A DNA stretch of 64,000 nt. Source: Beta vulgaris subsp. vulgaris. Lineage: Eukaryota > Streptophyta > Magnoliopsida > Caryophyllales > Amaranthaceae. Both the position numbers and the translations under genes were made by a program. The stretch covers positions 62,358,915-62,422,914 of the forward strand of contig NC_079205.1 in NCBI RefSeq assembly GCF_026745355.1. Direction: 5' to 3'. A model generated the notes under the pieces. The model ran no database searches and was not told where the DNA came from. It was given only the letters and a program-made list of their open reading frames with translations. Each line of letters starts with the position of its first letter. Positions within the stretch are counted from its first letter, which is position 1. Shown here one piece after another: positions 24,887 through 36,345 of the stretch.

Positions 24887-25066
24887 TACCCTCAAAATAT
24901 AACAACTAATTTAAAACGTATCTACAAGAGAACAAGATTCTAAGACTATTTCTTTATTCATCGTTAAAATCATCCAAATGAACAAAATAAACTAAAAAAT
25001 AAGAATTTCAAATACACAAATAAGTACAAGCTAGCACAAATGAGTAATAGCTAGTCTTGGATGTAT

Positions 25067-25460
25067 AATTCACATAGTATTCGATTTATGATGAATGATC
25101 TCCTACCATAAATCTAGTAATCTACAATAGCATATTGATTGCATTTGGTCTAATTCACATAAATACCCGATGTATGAGAATGATCTCCTACCATAAATCT
25201 AGTACTCCCTCCGTTTCGCAATATAAGGTACGCATGATATTTGAGGTCGAACTTTGACCGTTAATTACTCTCAATTTATGTTGATAAAAAAATTAAAAAA
25301 ATAATATCATTATAGTATTTTTCAAAACGAATCCAACGATAAAATTTTTATAATTTTTATTTAACGTATTTGAGAGATATTTGTGGTCAAAGCAAAATTT
25401 CGTAAAATGCAAATGACTTATATTTTTGAATTATATTGATTGCATTTGGTCTACATCATG
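25067..25460. repeat. Tandem duplication interrupted by a MITE
   Basis: A unit with GATCTCCTACCATAAATCTA and ATATTGATTGCATTTGGTCT occurs at about 25090-25150. A second copy starts at 25152, is interrupted after AAATCTAGTA by a MITE, and resumes at about 25434. The MITE was therefore inserted after the duplication. Confidence 0.7.
25205..25433. mobile_element. Stowaway-like MITE, second family
   Basis: Begins CTCCCTCCGTTTCGCAATAT after TA; the right end is worn (ACTTATATTTTTGAA). The inner sequence (TTGACCGTTAATTACTCTCAA and CAAAGCAA..TTTCGTAAA) is shared with the copy at 29910-30147. Confidence 0.7.
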
Positions 25461-25757
25461 TACATCTTTTATACACGCACATTCTCCAACTACAAGGTAC
25501 ACATAGAGAATCGAAATTCATCAACATGTAAAATTTTAATGTATTGTGTAAATCCAAAATTCAACCTTACATTTCATGATTTTATCACATACTACTTCTA
25601 TAGTTCTATCCAAGATAGTAGTATGAATTTAGTAATTAACCAAATGTAACAGAACTTTCTAATATATATTTACAATCTACAAAAATCATCAAATAAAAAA
25701 AAAGTTGAATAAACTATAAGCAACAAATGGAAAATTTACCAGTAAATTAAAAAACCC

Positions 25758-26918
25758 TCAAAATGAATTCATTTCCAATCTATACATTCTTCTTTCTTTT
25801 CTCTTGAACAATTCTTTTGCAGCTTCTTCAAAAATTTCTTCACCTTTAAAAACTTCATTTTCTCTCTCCTCAACATTACCACCAACTTTCTTTTCAGGCT
25901 TAATCATAACAAGTGTTGCACCTTTCACAATTTTCCCAGAATTTGGTAATTCCAATTCTTTCACATACCATAATTTCATCACCAAATTTCCAGCATAAAC
26001 CATTGAAATTGAATCTGCTGAAACTTCTGAAGTTGATTCTTGTGTTAATTCCAATGATGGGTTTTCAATTTTATCATTGTTGTTTGTAATTGTACTAGTA
26101 ATTTTGATTGAATCTCTCAAATCTTTAATTTGCTTTGAATTCATACTTAATTTCCCTTGTTTTCCTGCATCTGAAATCACAACTTTGCTTAATTTTGGAC
26201 ATTGACCCACCATTTTTTTCACCAAATTATGCCTTGATGATGATGCAATTAAGCAAGAAATTATCCATATAATCCTTAATTTTAACTCATCATCAGAAAA
26301 AACTTGCACATCATTTTCAATACCTTCATCAATTTCTAACCCTTTTTTCTCTTTTCTCTCAACAATTGAAGTTGCACCCAAAATTGCACAATTTTCCAAT
26401 TCTTTACCAAATTCAGCTTCCCATTTCAACAATGGAATGTTCTTATTAATCCCAATTTCACCGCCATAGCAGGGGAGCTCGAGATTAATTGATTGAATAT
26501 CTTGGAAATTCTTCAAAGTATTTACAACCCATTTCAAAATATCCAATCCACCAACATTTTTGGATAAAGAATTCATCTTTTTACTCAAAATCGCTTGTTG
26601 AATAAGATGAATTGGTTTGAAGATGAACTTAAAGATTGGATTTTTGAGAAAACTCTTCGACCCAGTTGATGATTTTGAAGAATCTTCAATGGGTTTCTTT
26701 GATTTTGGAAGATTGTTGTTCATTTTGATTGAAATTGAATCAACTTCAGAGACTAAAGAAGAAAATCTCTTTGAAACAAGGAGACAACGACATAAAGATT
26801 TTGCATCAAAAAGTTTGTTGATGATTAATAGAAGAATTGGGTCTGGAATAAGATCAAAGTAATCAATTCCTTCAATTTCATTTTCAATCATTGATTGATT
26901 GTAGTATAAATCTGCCAT
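25758..26918 (-). CDS. F-box protein, AUF1/AUF2-like (single exon)
   Basis: F-box proteins choose substrates for SCF ubiquitin ligases by binding SKP1. The 386-residue protein has an F-box at about residues 19-58 (DLIPDPILLLIINKL, then SLCRCLLVSKRFSSLV). The rest follows the plan of the intronless plant F-box group of AUF1/AUF2 and At4g18380: a serine-rich linker, DILKWVVNTLKNF, INLELPCYGGEIG, LKWEAEFGKELENCAILGA, LRIIWIISCLIASSSRHNLV, MKLWYVKELELP with KGATLVMIKP, and the very conserved C-terminal YRLEMNSF. The start at 26918 fits the group N-terminus. A GAAATT microsatellite lies directly upstream in the leader. Arabidopsis AUF1 affects auxin transport; a similar role here is inference. Confidence 0.9.
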   Translation of the reverse strand: MADLYYNQSMIENEIEGIDYFDLIPDPILLLIINKLFDAKSLCRCLLVSKRFSSLVSEVDSISIKMNNNLPKSKKPIEDSSKSSTGSKSFLKNPIFKFIFKPIHLIQQAILSKKMNSLSKNVGGLDILKWVVNTLKNFQDIQSINLELPCYGGEIGINKNIPLLKWEAEFGKELENCAILGATSIVERKEKKGLEIDEGIENDVQVFSDDELKLRIIWIISCLIASSSRHNLVKKMVGQCPKLSKVVISDAGKQGKLSMNSKQIKDLRDSIKITSTITNNNDKIENPSLELTQESTSEVSADSISMVYAGNLVMKLWYVKELELPNSGKIVKGATLVMIKPEKKVGGNVEERENEVFKGEEIFEEAAKELFKRKERRMYRLEMNSF

Positions 26919-26948
26919 GGAAATTGAAATTGAAATTGAAATTGAGAT
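26919..26948. repeat. GAAATT hexanucleotide microsatellite in F-box gene leader
   Basis: About five units of GAAATT directly abut the start codon of the minus-strand F-box gene; in the mRNA it reads as TTTCAA-type repeats in the 5' UTR. Confidence 0.9.
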
Positions 26949-27250
26949 TTGTTTTGTGATCTGGTTTAAGGAGACAAAAAAAAAGGGGTATTTTTTTTTT
27001 TCTGGTTTTGCAAGTGAAGAAAGATAGAAGAAGAATTGTGGATTATGTAGAAGATGATATAGAAGTGGTCAAGTGGATATGTATAAAATGGTGGTTTTAT
27101 TGTGAGGTGAGCGTGGTTTTTTGTGGGAGGTTTTTGTCGTGTTGATTAGCTACGCGGTTTGACGCAAAATTAGACACGTTGAAATACTAGGCCAACGGGT
27201 TTACATGTATAGATGGGATTGGAATTTTTGGATGGTCCCACTCCCACATT
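26949..27250. other. Promoter region of the F-box gene
   Basis: Upstream of the minus-strand F-box gene. Homopurine and homopyrimidine stretches are present (26975-27000). No confident TATA box was identified. Confidence 0.35.
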
Positions 27251-27257
27251 TTATTAG

Positions 27258-27433
27258 AGCTAATCAAGATTAGCCCGGCCTGCGTGTTTTGAGCACGTTT
27301 TTCCAGCCTGTGGATCGAAATATCGGATTTTGGCGTGGATTTTTTTGGCCCGACCTACAATTTTAACCCGAACTGGCCACTTTTCTTTGCTAAAGTCCGA
27401 TCAGGCTCATGATCACCACTACCTTTTAGTAGT
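27258..27433. mobile_element. Degenerate hAT-like MITE
   Basis: The left end TAGAGCTAATCA and the inverted right end TAGTGGTGATCA are similar, with GCCCGGCC-type sequence inside. Flanking octamers CATTTTAT and CCTTTTAG match at 6 of 8 positions, a worn hAT duplication. The end sequence is like the element at about 34204-34481. Confidence 0.5.
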
Positions 27434-27471
27434 GGATAACGTAAATAGGAACATACAACCAAGTATATTTG

Positions 27472-27665
27472 GAGAGAGTTGGCTCAAGTGGTAAGTAGCT
27501 TGATGTCGCTTAAGTGAGATCTCGAGTCCGAGCTTCACCTTATGCAAGAGCTCTTGTTGGGAGACTCATCACCAAAGCCTGGTGTACTACCCGGGCCAGA
27601 CTCGAATGTAGTCGGAGCAAGTCTCCGGTGAACCGGGTGGTCGGGCAATCCAAAAGAAATATATA
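27472..27665 (+). mobile_element. tRNA-derived SINE-like element
   Basis: An A-box-like TGGCTCAAGTGG at 27480-27491 and a B-box-like CTCGAGTCCG at 27521-27530 have the spacing of a Pol III promoter, followed by a non-tRNA body. It does not fold as a tRNA. Ends and target duplication were not established. Confidence 0.5.
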
Positions 27666-28796
27666 ATATGATCAAAGTAGAATTTGTAATATTGCCAAAA
27701 GTCAAAATAGTAAAATTAAAATAAAAGGATGATGTAATTTATTTTTTGTTTTAAGTACATTAGTCCATTCATCTAACTCATTTCGTGTTGGTATGTGAGC
27801 ATAAATCGAGTACATGTTCCCTCCAATAAAACTTTGGTATAGCCACATATACAGGTTTGTGTAACACTCCGACTTTATCATTTATATATACCTCTATGCA
27901 CAAGTATTTTTATGCGATGGTCTTCCTACTAAATTTGAAGAACAACCTAATAAATATGTTTAAACATTCCAAATCCTCCATACATTACATTCAAAACAGT
28001 AAATTATCATGACACAACAATTTTATCATTTTTAAACATGCGATAATCTTTCCTAATTTTTTGTTTAATCTTATAGCTTTGAGCCCTCATATCCAACATA
28101 TAATTTCTACAAGTAAAGTAACATTTGTTACTTTGACTTTAAAATGTGAAAGGAAATGAGTATAATCCAATGGTACACTGTATACATACACCACTTTCGT
28201 ACTTCCAACACTTTTTGAGTAAAACTTTCACTACACCTATTTACGACTTTTTTTCATCTTTTTAAATTAAATGTTTACTATTAATTATTATCATTAATTT
28301 TGTGGACCTTGCCCTTTTTTGTACGAAAATAATAATTTTTTTTTTTTATAAAGTTGTGTTGTCTAATTTCTAAATTCATTCCCCAAGGCCCCATGTTTTC
28401 ATATCAAGTGATGAAGAAGGCATAATTCATGTATTTTACTCGTGTTTTGGTGGAAGATAGACGTGGCGGCTTGTCTTTTTAGATGAGGCATCTTATTCTT
28501 TAGACAGTGGATAAGGGCATCCATATTCACATTTCACGGCTACTTTAATAATGCATTATGCATACTCCCTAAAATCTAAATTAAACTCAGTCCATCTTCT
28601 CCTCAACTTAATAAGGTGCGTCATCCTCTACATGTACTTAATCACTATTTACTTGAGTGCATGTTCCTATTTACATCCAAATAAACAAGAATTTAGGTAT
28701 AGGAATTATTAAAACTAGAAATAAATGAAGTTGTTGAAACATAACCTTTCCCAACAACATATGTGAGTGCGTGTCCCAAATTTATAAGAGATGATA
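27666..28796. other. AT-rich intergenic DNA
   Basis: No gene or bounded repeat recognised. Confidence 0.4.
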
Positions 28797-29195
28797 GGAC
28801 GTGTTCGGCAACGGTAGCTATGGTGGTAGTTTTAGCTGTGAGAGTAGTTGTTAGCTCTGATGGTAGCTGTTAGTGGTTGATGTGTAGCTTTTAGTTGTTA
28901 GATGTCAAAGTAGCTAGCGGTATAACATGTTGATGTTCAAATAAAACAAGTTGTCAAAATAGCTTTTACAAATACTTAGTCAAAAACTCAAAATAAACCT
29001 TAATATAAAATTCATAGACCACTACTACTCCAAAAGCTACAAATTATAGTTTTTGACAAACACTATCAAAACACTACTTCTACCACTAAAAGCTACTCAT
29101 ACCACTACTTAACCAACCACTCCTATTTTTCTTGATTAGTGTTTTGACTGAGTCAAAACACTAAAAGCTACCTCAAAAACTTGCGCCTAACATGC
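28797..29195. mobile_element. Probable MITE rich in AGCTAC/GTAGCT
   Basis: The left part repeats GGTAGCT and TAGTTGTTAG phrases, and the right part carries the inverse phrases AAAGCTAC and CACTACT, so the region can fold back. It begins near GACGTGTTCGGCA. Ends are not certain. Confidence 0.45.
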
Positions 29196-29909
29196 ATGCC
29201 CATAAAGTTACTCACTTTATAAGGCTAATAGACTACTCACCTTACGATCATCATATGGTTTATCTTATAAATTTATTCTCCATATAGGGTTTGTGATTTT
29301 TTTAGTTTGTGTGCTCAAATTGAATATAATTATTTAAATATAAAATACCGTTAATTTTCAAGATGGATAACATCTTGATTATATGTTGAATTATATTTGA
29401 TATATTCGAATTCATATCTTGACATTTTCGACTTGGATTTCTCAAATTCTTCTAGGCATTTTATATCCTTAATTCCTAACTTTCTTCATCATGTTTTAGC
29501 CCAACTTAAGTCCATTCTTAATACACATACAGTGAAAAATAAATATACAAATTATTATTGTGAAATATTATCAAACATCTAGATATATCGTGAACCATCC
29601 AAAACTATAATTTTTTTTGCCTAGTATTTATTTCATACTTGATTCTTACCGCTAGGTATCACATCAAAACTCAAAAAGATATCATATACTTTTGTCCTTA
29701 TCTTTTCTTGTTGATAAAGAAACTATGAGATGCTAATTGCTTAAGATGATTGTACCATATATTTATTATTATTTTTTGTAGATAAATGAAAAGATACTCG
29801 TGCCATATTGGACGGGCTAGGTTACATGTACATTGGAATGTTTCTATTCTCCAACTTTATGAAAGATTTTTGAAATTAAATAAACCACAATGCATAGGTT
29901 ATACTTATA
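29196..29909. other. AT-rich intergenic DNA
   Basis: No gene or bounded repeat recognised. Confidence 0.4.
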
Positions 29910-30147
29910 CCCCCTCCATTTTAAAATACAAGGTATGTACGATGTTCAGGCTCGAATTTTGACAGTTAATTACTCTCAATATATGTTGAAAGAAAATTTT
30001 AAAATATAATGTTATTATAGTATTTTTAATACGAATCCAATAGTATGATTTTTATAATTATTATTTATCATATTATAAAAAATATTTATAGTCAAAGCAA
30101 CTTTTCGTAAAGCGTGAATGTCTTATATTTTGAACGACAAGAATAGG
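29910..30147. mobile_element. Stowaway-like MITE, second family, copy 2
   Basis: CCCCCTCCATTTTAAAATAC at the left after TA; the right end TATTTTGAACGACAAG is worn. It shares its inner sequence with 25205-25433. Confidence 0.65.
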
Positions 30148-30203
30148 TATTTTTCAAAAAAATAATAATCTACATAGGTAATCCAATCTTTGAAATTTAT
30201 TAA

Positions 30204-30361
30204 AAGAGACGGTCTAATTTTAATATAAAAGTAGACCTAGTTTCTAAATGGATTAAACAAGTCATCGAAATAAATGAACCTAGTTACTATTGGCAATTCT
30301 CTTTTAGTATTGGTTTATCATTCCTAATTTTAATTTAAGAAATAGACGGCTCTTACAAGAC
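30204..30361. mobile_element. AGACGGTC-family MITE, copy 3
   Basis: AGAGACGGTCTAATTTTAAT at the left and ATAGACGGCTCTTACAAGAC at the right, with the shared inner phrase about 'aaatggattaaac'. Confidence 0.65.
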
Positions 30362-31099
30362 AATGCACAATCCTACACTAATTGATTTCACTTTTCATAA
30401 CTTTTAAAATGATAGTGCGTCGTCCAACCTTTTCGAAAGTTTCTTTAAGCTATATCTTATTATTCTTTTTCAATAATGTCATACAATTGTAACATAAACA
30501 AATATATATGTAGATCATATCAACTCTTTTAAGTATAAGTGGATATAGAAGAAGAAATCTACATAAAAGAATGCTTAAAACTTCTCCCCGTAGAGATAAT
30601 GGGTATACTGTCATATGAATGGATTATTCTTTTTTTTTTTCTTTTTGAGTTGATAGATTATTCTTACTTTCTTAGGTGGGTTTGATATTATTGCTGAAAA
30701 ATAATTTTTGTTTCCTTTTATATTAAATGACGGACACTTATATTAAAGTTAATTATTATTAATTTTTAGTGGACACTTATATTAAAGTTAGGATTTTTCT
30801 TGCTTTTTTTTAAAAAAGAAATTTCAAAGTTCTATTCTACGTACATTAAAAGAATATAGTGTAACTTTAAAATTATATATTGTGCGTCTTTTTTATAGCT
30901 AGTTGGTTTAATTTCTAGATAAAAAATATGTGTATTATTTTATTTAATTCTAAAATTTCTAATCATGATTATTTTTTTCAGCATACTTTCAAAATTGTAA
31001 TAATTGAAGTAAACAAAAGAAATATATAAAAAAAATATTCATTTTTTTTACTAATCTTCAAAAAGTAAAATGGTAACTTTAAAAGGTTATGGGTGAATA

Positions 31100-32098
31100 N
31101 NNNNNNNNNNNNNNNNNNNNNNNNNNNNNNNNNNNNNNNNNNNNNNNNNNNNNNNNNNNNNNNNNNNNNNNNNNNNNNNNNNNNNNNNNNNNNNNNNNNN
31201 NNNNNNNNNNNNNNNNNNNNNNNNNNNNNNNNNNNNNNNNNNNNNNNNNNNNNNNNNNNNNNNNNNNNNNNNNNNNNNNNNNNNNNNNNNNNNNNNNNNN
31301 NNNNNNNNNNNNNNNNNNNNNNNNNNNNNNNNNNNNNNNNNNNNNNNNNNNNNNNNNNNNNNNNNNNNNNNNNNNNNNNNNNNNNNNNNNNNNNNNNNNN
31401 NNNNNNNNNNNNNNNNNNNNNNNNNNNNNNNNNNNNNNNNNNNNNNNNNNNNNNNNNNNNNNNNNNNNNNNNNNNNNNNNNNNNNNNNNNNNNNNNNNNN
31501 NNNNNNNNNNNNNNNNNNNNNNNNNNNNNNNNNNNNNNNNNNNNNNNNNNNNNNNNNNNNNNNNNNNNNNNNNNNNNNNNNNNNNNNNNNNNNNNNNNNN
31601 NNNNNNNNNNNNNNNNNNNNNNNNNNNNNNNNNNNNNNNNNNNNNNNNNNNNNNNNNNNNNNNNNNNNNNNNNNNNNNNNNNNNNNNNNNNNNNNNNNNN
31701 NNNNNNNNNNNNNNNNNNNNNNNNNNNNNNNNNNNNNNNNNNNNNNNNNNNNNNNNNNNNNNNNNNNNNNNNNNNNNNNNNNNNNNNNNNNNNNNNNNNN
31801 NNNNNNNNNNNNNNNNNNNNNNNNNNNNNNNNNNNNNNNNNNNNNNNNNNNNNNNNNNNNNNNNNNNNNNNNNNNNNNNNNNNNNNNNNNNNNNNNNNNN
31901 NNNNNNNNNNNNNNNNNNNNNNNNNNNNNNNNNNNNNNNNNNNNNNNNNNNNNNNNNNNNNNNNNNNNNNNNNNNNNNNNNNNNNNNNNNNNNNNNNNNN
32001 NNNNNNNNNNNNNNNNNNNNNNNNNNNNNNNNNNNNNNNNNNNNNNNNNNNNNNNNNNNNNNNNNNNNNNNNNNNNNNNNNNNNNNNNNNNNNNNNNN
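31100..32098. other. Assembly gap (999 N)
   Basis: Unresolved sequence. Open frames reported across it have no meaning. Confidence 1.
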
Positions 32099-32837
32099 AC
32101 GAAGTACTCATTGCTAAGTTATGAACCCTTAATCATGTGTTGACTAATATCCCTTCTTTTTGAGCCACAGAGTGATTCTGGTGAATTTCCTGATGCTTTA
32201 TTTGCCAACTACACACCCCAGCTTTGTACTGCTCTCAGTGTAAGGTGATGGGCGGTGCAAGGTGTCCAGCAAGGACTAGCTGCCAAATTTGTGAGTAAAT
32301 TTTTCCGATACAACCAAATTTTTTATTTCATTTTATTGCAGTGTTGATTTACCTAACTTGGCTGACGTCTAACTTATCATAAATTTTTGATATGCTTCTA
32401 CATTCCACCTTCAACTTTTTATTATGGTCTGTTGTATTTGACCCCCTAAATAGTAAATACTCCCTCCATCCCAGAGCTAAGTTGACATATCGGAGATACT
32501 TCTATTTATCGCAGGTTGTTTCACCACTTTGTAATGAACTGAGATATTGAAGAAGATAATGAATGAAAATGGTGATTTTGATTGAGTTAGCTATAAATTG
32601 CAGAATTTAGAGATAGAGCATGAAGCTTTCGGGTGGCTTGACTCACTCCCACAATAAACTAAAAGTAACTCTTAACAATGTTGACTTAATTCTGGGGTGG
32701 AGTATTTACATTTGTTTTTATTATGGCTGATGGAGATCTCTATCAAACTTCATTGCTAATGAACAAATTTAATCTGATCTCATACATCTTTATCATGCAG
32801 ATCTGCTAATTCCTTTGCTGGGATTGGATGAGGAGCG
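32099..32837 (+). CDS. Possible 3' end of an unidentified gene, 5' part lost in the gap
   Basis: After a good acceptor (GAGCCACAG) at 32162-32170 an open segment reads SDSGEFPDALFANYTPQLCT and ALSVR up to a donor-like AAG|GTGATG at about 32248. A further acceptor (ATCATGCAG) near 32801 would join to SANSFAGIG and a TGA. The intron would hold the MITE at 32460-32702. The family was not recognised and the model rests only on splice-like signals and reading frame. The sequence to about 33130 could be its 3' UTR. Confidence 0.3.
32460..32702. mobile_element. Stowaway-type MITE, 243 bp
   Basis: CTCCCTCCATCCCAGAGCTA at the left and TTAATTCTGGGGTGGAG at the right, TA on both sides, with inverted inner arms (AAGTTGACAT / ATGTTGACTT). 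Confidence 0.8.
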
Positions 32838-33687
32838 ATTGTAATGGCTTGTTCCTGAGTTAACGACTTTTGTTGCTGCCTGGTCTCCTTTATATCATGA
32901 TATCTGGGTAGGTTGGGTCTCTTGGTGGATAACAAGTTACATACAAAACTACTGTGTTGGGTCAGACGGTCAGTTGTCCGATGGTGAGGTTTGTCGTAGT
33001 TTTCTTCTTGGTTGGCAGCTGTTACCGGAAGATGGCTGGAATTAGAGTTCTCTCTGCTGGATTCTAGTGGTCGAATTCCGGAGGCTTTAGCTGGGAGTTG
33101 CAAAGCATTGGACTGCATATGAAGTGAGAATATGAATTGCCTCTTGATATATAAGGGGTTTATCTCAATAATCGTCAGGAAATCTGATGACTTATGTTTA
33201 CTTTTATTGTGTGTTTGTGTTATGAAGTATGAACCTAAAAGTTAAGTTTTTGTTTCTGAACCAGACTTTTTTGTTTATGTATTTTAAGACCTCTTGTTTT
33301 TAAGTTATATTAAGGTTTCTTATCAGACATGCGATAACGCAGTAATCGTGTACTTAACAGTAATTTCGATGGTATAGGCGGTATAGCCATTCTTTTGCTT
33401 GCAACAATGGAAGAAAAGGTGAAGTTATCATGTGTATTTAGCAAGTATTAATCTTTTCTGAAATTGGACGTCGGAATCAAAATGATGAAAGTTAATTTCA
33501 CATAGATATAGATCCAATTTGACCATAATAATGTGTTTTGTTATATATCAATGGAGTAAAAAAAACTGTCGTTTAAAAACAGAAGTGTATTCTTTTAATG
33601 TGACCTCGAGTTTTCAAGTTGTTTAAGCTTTTCAATTCATATTTCTTGAACTTCTATTTAACCATAAGTCAAATTTTCGGATGGTTA

Positions 33688-33945
33688 AAATGATTTAAAT
33701 GATAAGTTAAAAAATTTACCTTTTCAAAATCAGGTGATTGAAATTTTGAAAAATCTTCCCAAAATTTTGATACCAACTAATTTTGCTAAAATAATTTATC
33801 AACTTAATCAACTAATTTTGTCAAACAGTTAAACTAATTAGTTACCTTATCAGTTCTACCACCTTATCTGTTTCAACTTTATCTTATCAGTTTTAGTTAA
33901 CTTATCAGTTTTAGTTTATTTTCAGCTAGTAATGCCAAACAAGTA
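33688..33945. repeat. Dispersed repeat shared with 52870-53100
   Basis: About 240 bp from AATGATAAGTTAAAAA through ACCTTATCAG repeats to GCTAGTAATGCCAAACA, nearly the same as the right half of the element at 52740-53104. This copy seems to lack the matching left end. Confidence 0.8.
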
Positions 33946-34203
33946 GACAAAGTTTTTTCCACAATTATGCATATAGTTCATTTTTTTATAAAGTAAGATA
34001 AAAAAAAGCATTAGAAGACCTTATGTTCAAGAGAGATTAGTCTCATAATGCATCAGTTACAAGGATTTTAGATAAAGCAGTAGCATTACAAATATCAATT
34101 GTAAAGGAGGAGTCAACAAGAAAACACCCTACATGAATAGATGTGCATATCTCGAGATTAACCTATTGTGTTATTATCTCCCACCTTAAACAAAATTAGA
34201 AAC

Positions 34204-34481
34204 AGAGCTGATCAACTCCAGCCCGTCCCGATCCGATCTTTGGGCGGGTTTGGGCACAATTTTTTGGCCCGCGGTCTGATTTTTTTTGCTTTGACAAGTT
34301 AAAAATGACATTGTAATCTATTTTTCGGCCCTACCCGATTTCGGTCCGAAAAATCCGCTCATTTTGGCTAGAAATAGCGGGCTTTGGGCATAAAATTTTA
34401 GCCCAACCCGACCAATGGTCAACTTTTTTTAAGCGCGACCGAACCTGATCCCAAACACGGCCCGACCCATAATCACCTCTA
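34204..34481. mobile_element. hAT-like MITE with GGCCCG-rich arms
   Basis: The left end CAGAGCTGATCAA is mirrored at the right by ATAATCACCTCTA, with inverted arms rich in GCCCGACCC / GGGCGGGTTTGGG. No matching flanking duplication was seen. Confidence 0.5.
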
Positions 34482-36180
34482 ACTTTAACATTACAAATTC
34501 TTTTTAAGAGAGGAGACAAAAAATGTAGGCACATTGTTTAAGCATTGTGGGCATGGGGAGGTGTGTAAGCCGTATAGGGGTAGAACAGTACGTAACATGT
34601 GAGGTAGATTATTGTAAAGTGTATAAAGTATATGAGACGAGAACAACAGAACAATAAATAAAACGACAGTGAGAGTGTCGCCCACAAGGCTCAACTTAAA
34701 CAAAACGACATGCATTCACCCTATTGCTTTGTCTCCTTTGGCTCTTTCATTTGTCCAATCGTGCGCATTAGTAGCAAGCTCCACCGATCCCCTTTGCAAA
34801 TGAACTTGTCACTTTTGGGAGGAAATTGCCTAATCTATTTATGGACCTAATACAACAAAAAGAAAATTTACTTTTGGACTTTCATTTAATATAAGTTAGA
34901 ATAATTTTATATTACTCATGTAAAAAAATTATCAATTATAGCAGAATGTTTTAGGTGTCATTTTTCTATTATTTGAATATTTTTTTTTACAAATATATTT
35001 CATGTCATTTCACTTTTCTTTGTTGTCATTTTTTCATGTCATTTCATTTTGTTTCATGTAATTATATCATCTGTGTCATGTCATTTTAATATGTTCTATG
35101 TCATTTTGTTACAAAATAAGTTTAAGGTGTAACATGAAACACCGAAGACATTTTCTTCAAATAGTAAGTTGGTTATTTAGATGGGGTTTGACAAGCCTAT
35201 TCTATCACCTTATTATGAATAAACACTTACATATTCATAAAGTTTAATGAGAAAGCTTACTTGTATTGAAATTCTTTTAATGAGTAAATATACAAGCCTA
35301 GGAAGATTATGAAGATAATACAATACCTAAATAAGAAGATTACAATTAGACTATACATGGTAGTAGATAAACTAAAAGTTTAGAATAATATATATACTAT
35401 AATAAGTGATTGTGATTGATTATTTTTGATACATTATATCCTTAATATATATAATTTATCCATAGTGAAAAAGATTAAAGTTACTAGACACCTTATAACC
35501 AGAGATAGAAACGTTTGATTCAATTTCATAAACGCACTCAAATCTAATCCGAAATTAGCATATTAGGTTTAGAAATTTTAGTACATTCAAACAAATAGGT
35601 TGACACGGTTAATCTATTTATTAAATGGGTTAGTTTAGAACTAACATTTTCAACCCAAAGTAACATCCCAAAAGTTTATTGGAAAATACGAAAAATAGTC
35701 CAATAACATACTAGTAAAAATTTCTAACAATTGAATATAATAATTTAATAATCATTAAATTCCTATCTTTTTAACAAATATGGTTGAGTAGCTTATTAAA
35801 CTATTAATTTAACTAAAATAATAATAGTAATATTGATTAAACACATAATCGTTTAATAGATAAGACAGTTAAGAATTGAGTTAATTTTCAACCCAATGAG
35901 TTAAGTTTAGATTGAGAGACTTAACCTATCTATTATCAACCCAATGTAGTTGTTTTGTTTCTAGTTTTTTGCGAGGGCTGCCTCTTCTTAAGCATAAAAA
36001 AAAATCTATTATCGACAAAAACAAAAACGACTTATTTACTAGCTTTACCTATAATCTAGAGTTCCCCCTATACTACACCAAAAATATCTCAATCTTGTTA
36101 AGAAAAGGGTACATTCTTGCTCATGTTTCTAAGCTAACAATCTCAAACTCTTAACACAAAAGAACATTCACAAAAATGGA
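34482..36180. other. Intergenic DNA upstream of the NPC gene
   Basis: A stretch at about 34995-35110 repeats TCATGTCATTTCA-like phrases in an irregular tandem array. The rest is AT-rich without genes. Confidence 0.45.
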
Positions 36181-36203
36181 CAAATAAAGTAACAAAAAGA
36201 GTA

Positions 36204-36210
36204 TATATAA
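36204..36210 (+). promoter_or_regulatory. TATA box of the NPC gene
   Basis: TATATAA within GAGTATATATAAACC, about 140 bp before the start codon and followed by a CT/CA-rich leader. Transcription would start near 36235. Confidence 0.6.
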
Positions 36211-36345
36211 ACCACCTTAGTTAGAGGAGAAAGCTAATGTTAGCTCACCAAATCTTCTCATCACTTCACTTTCTCTCCATTTTCATTCCAAACTTCCCAA
36301 CAAAGAAACAAAGAAAAAACACAAGATTAAACAAAAAACTACACT

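Noticed and set aside
30978..32124. Long open frames of 340-377 codons on both strands
   Set aside because: They run through the N gap; the unknown bases create the apparent openness.
32780..33118. 112-residue minus-strand open frame
   Set aside because: Low-complexity Q/P/H-rich translation with no family resemblance, overlapping the likely 3' UTR of a plus-strand gene end.
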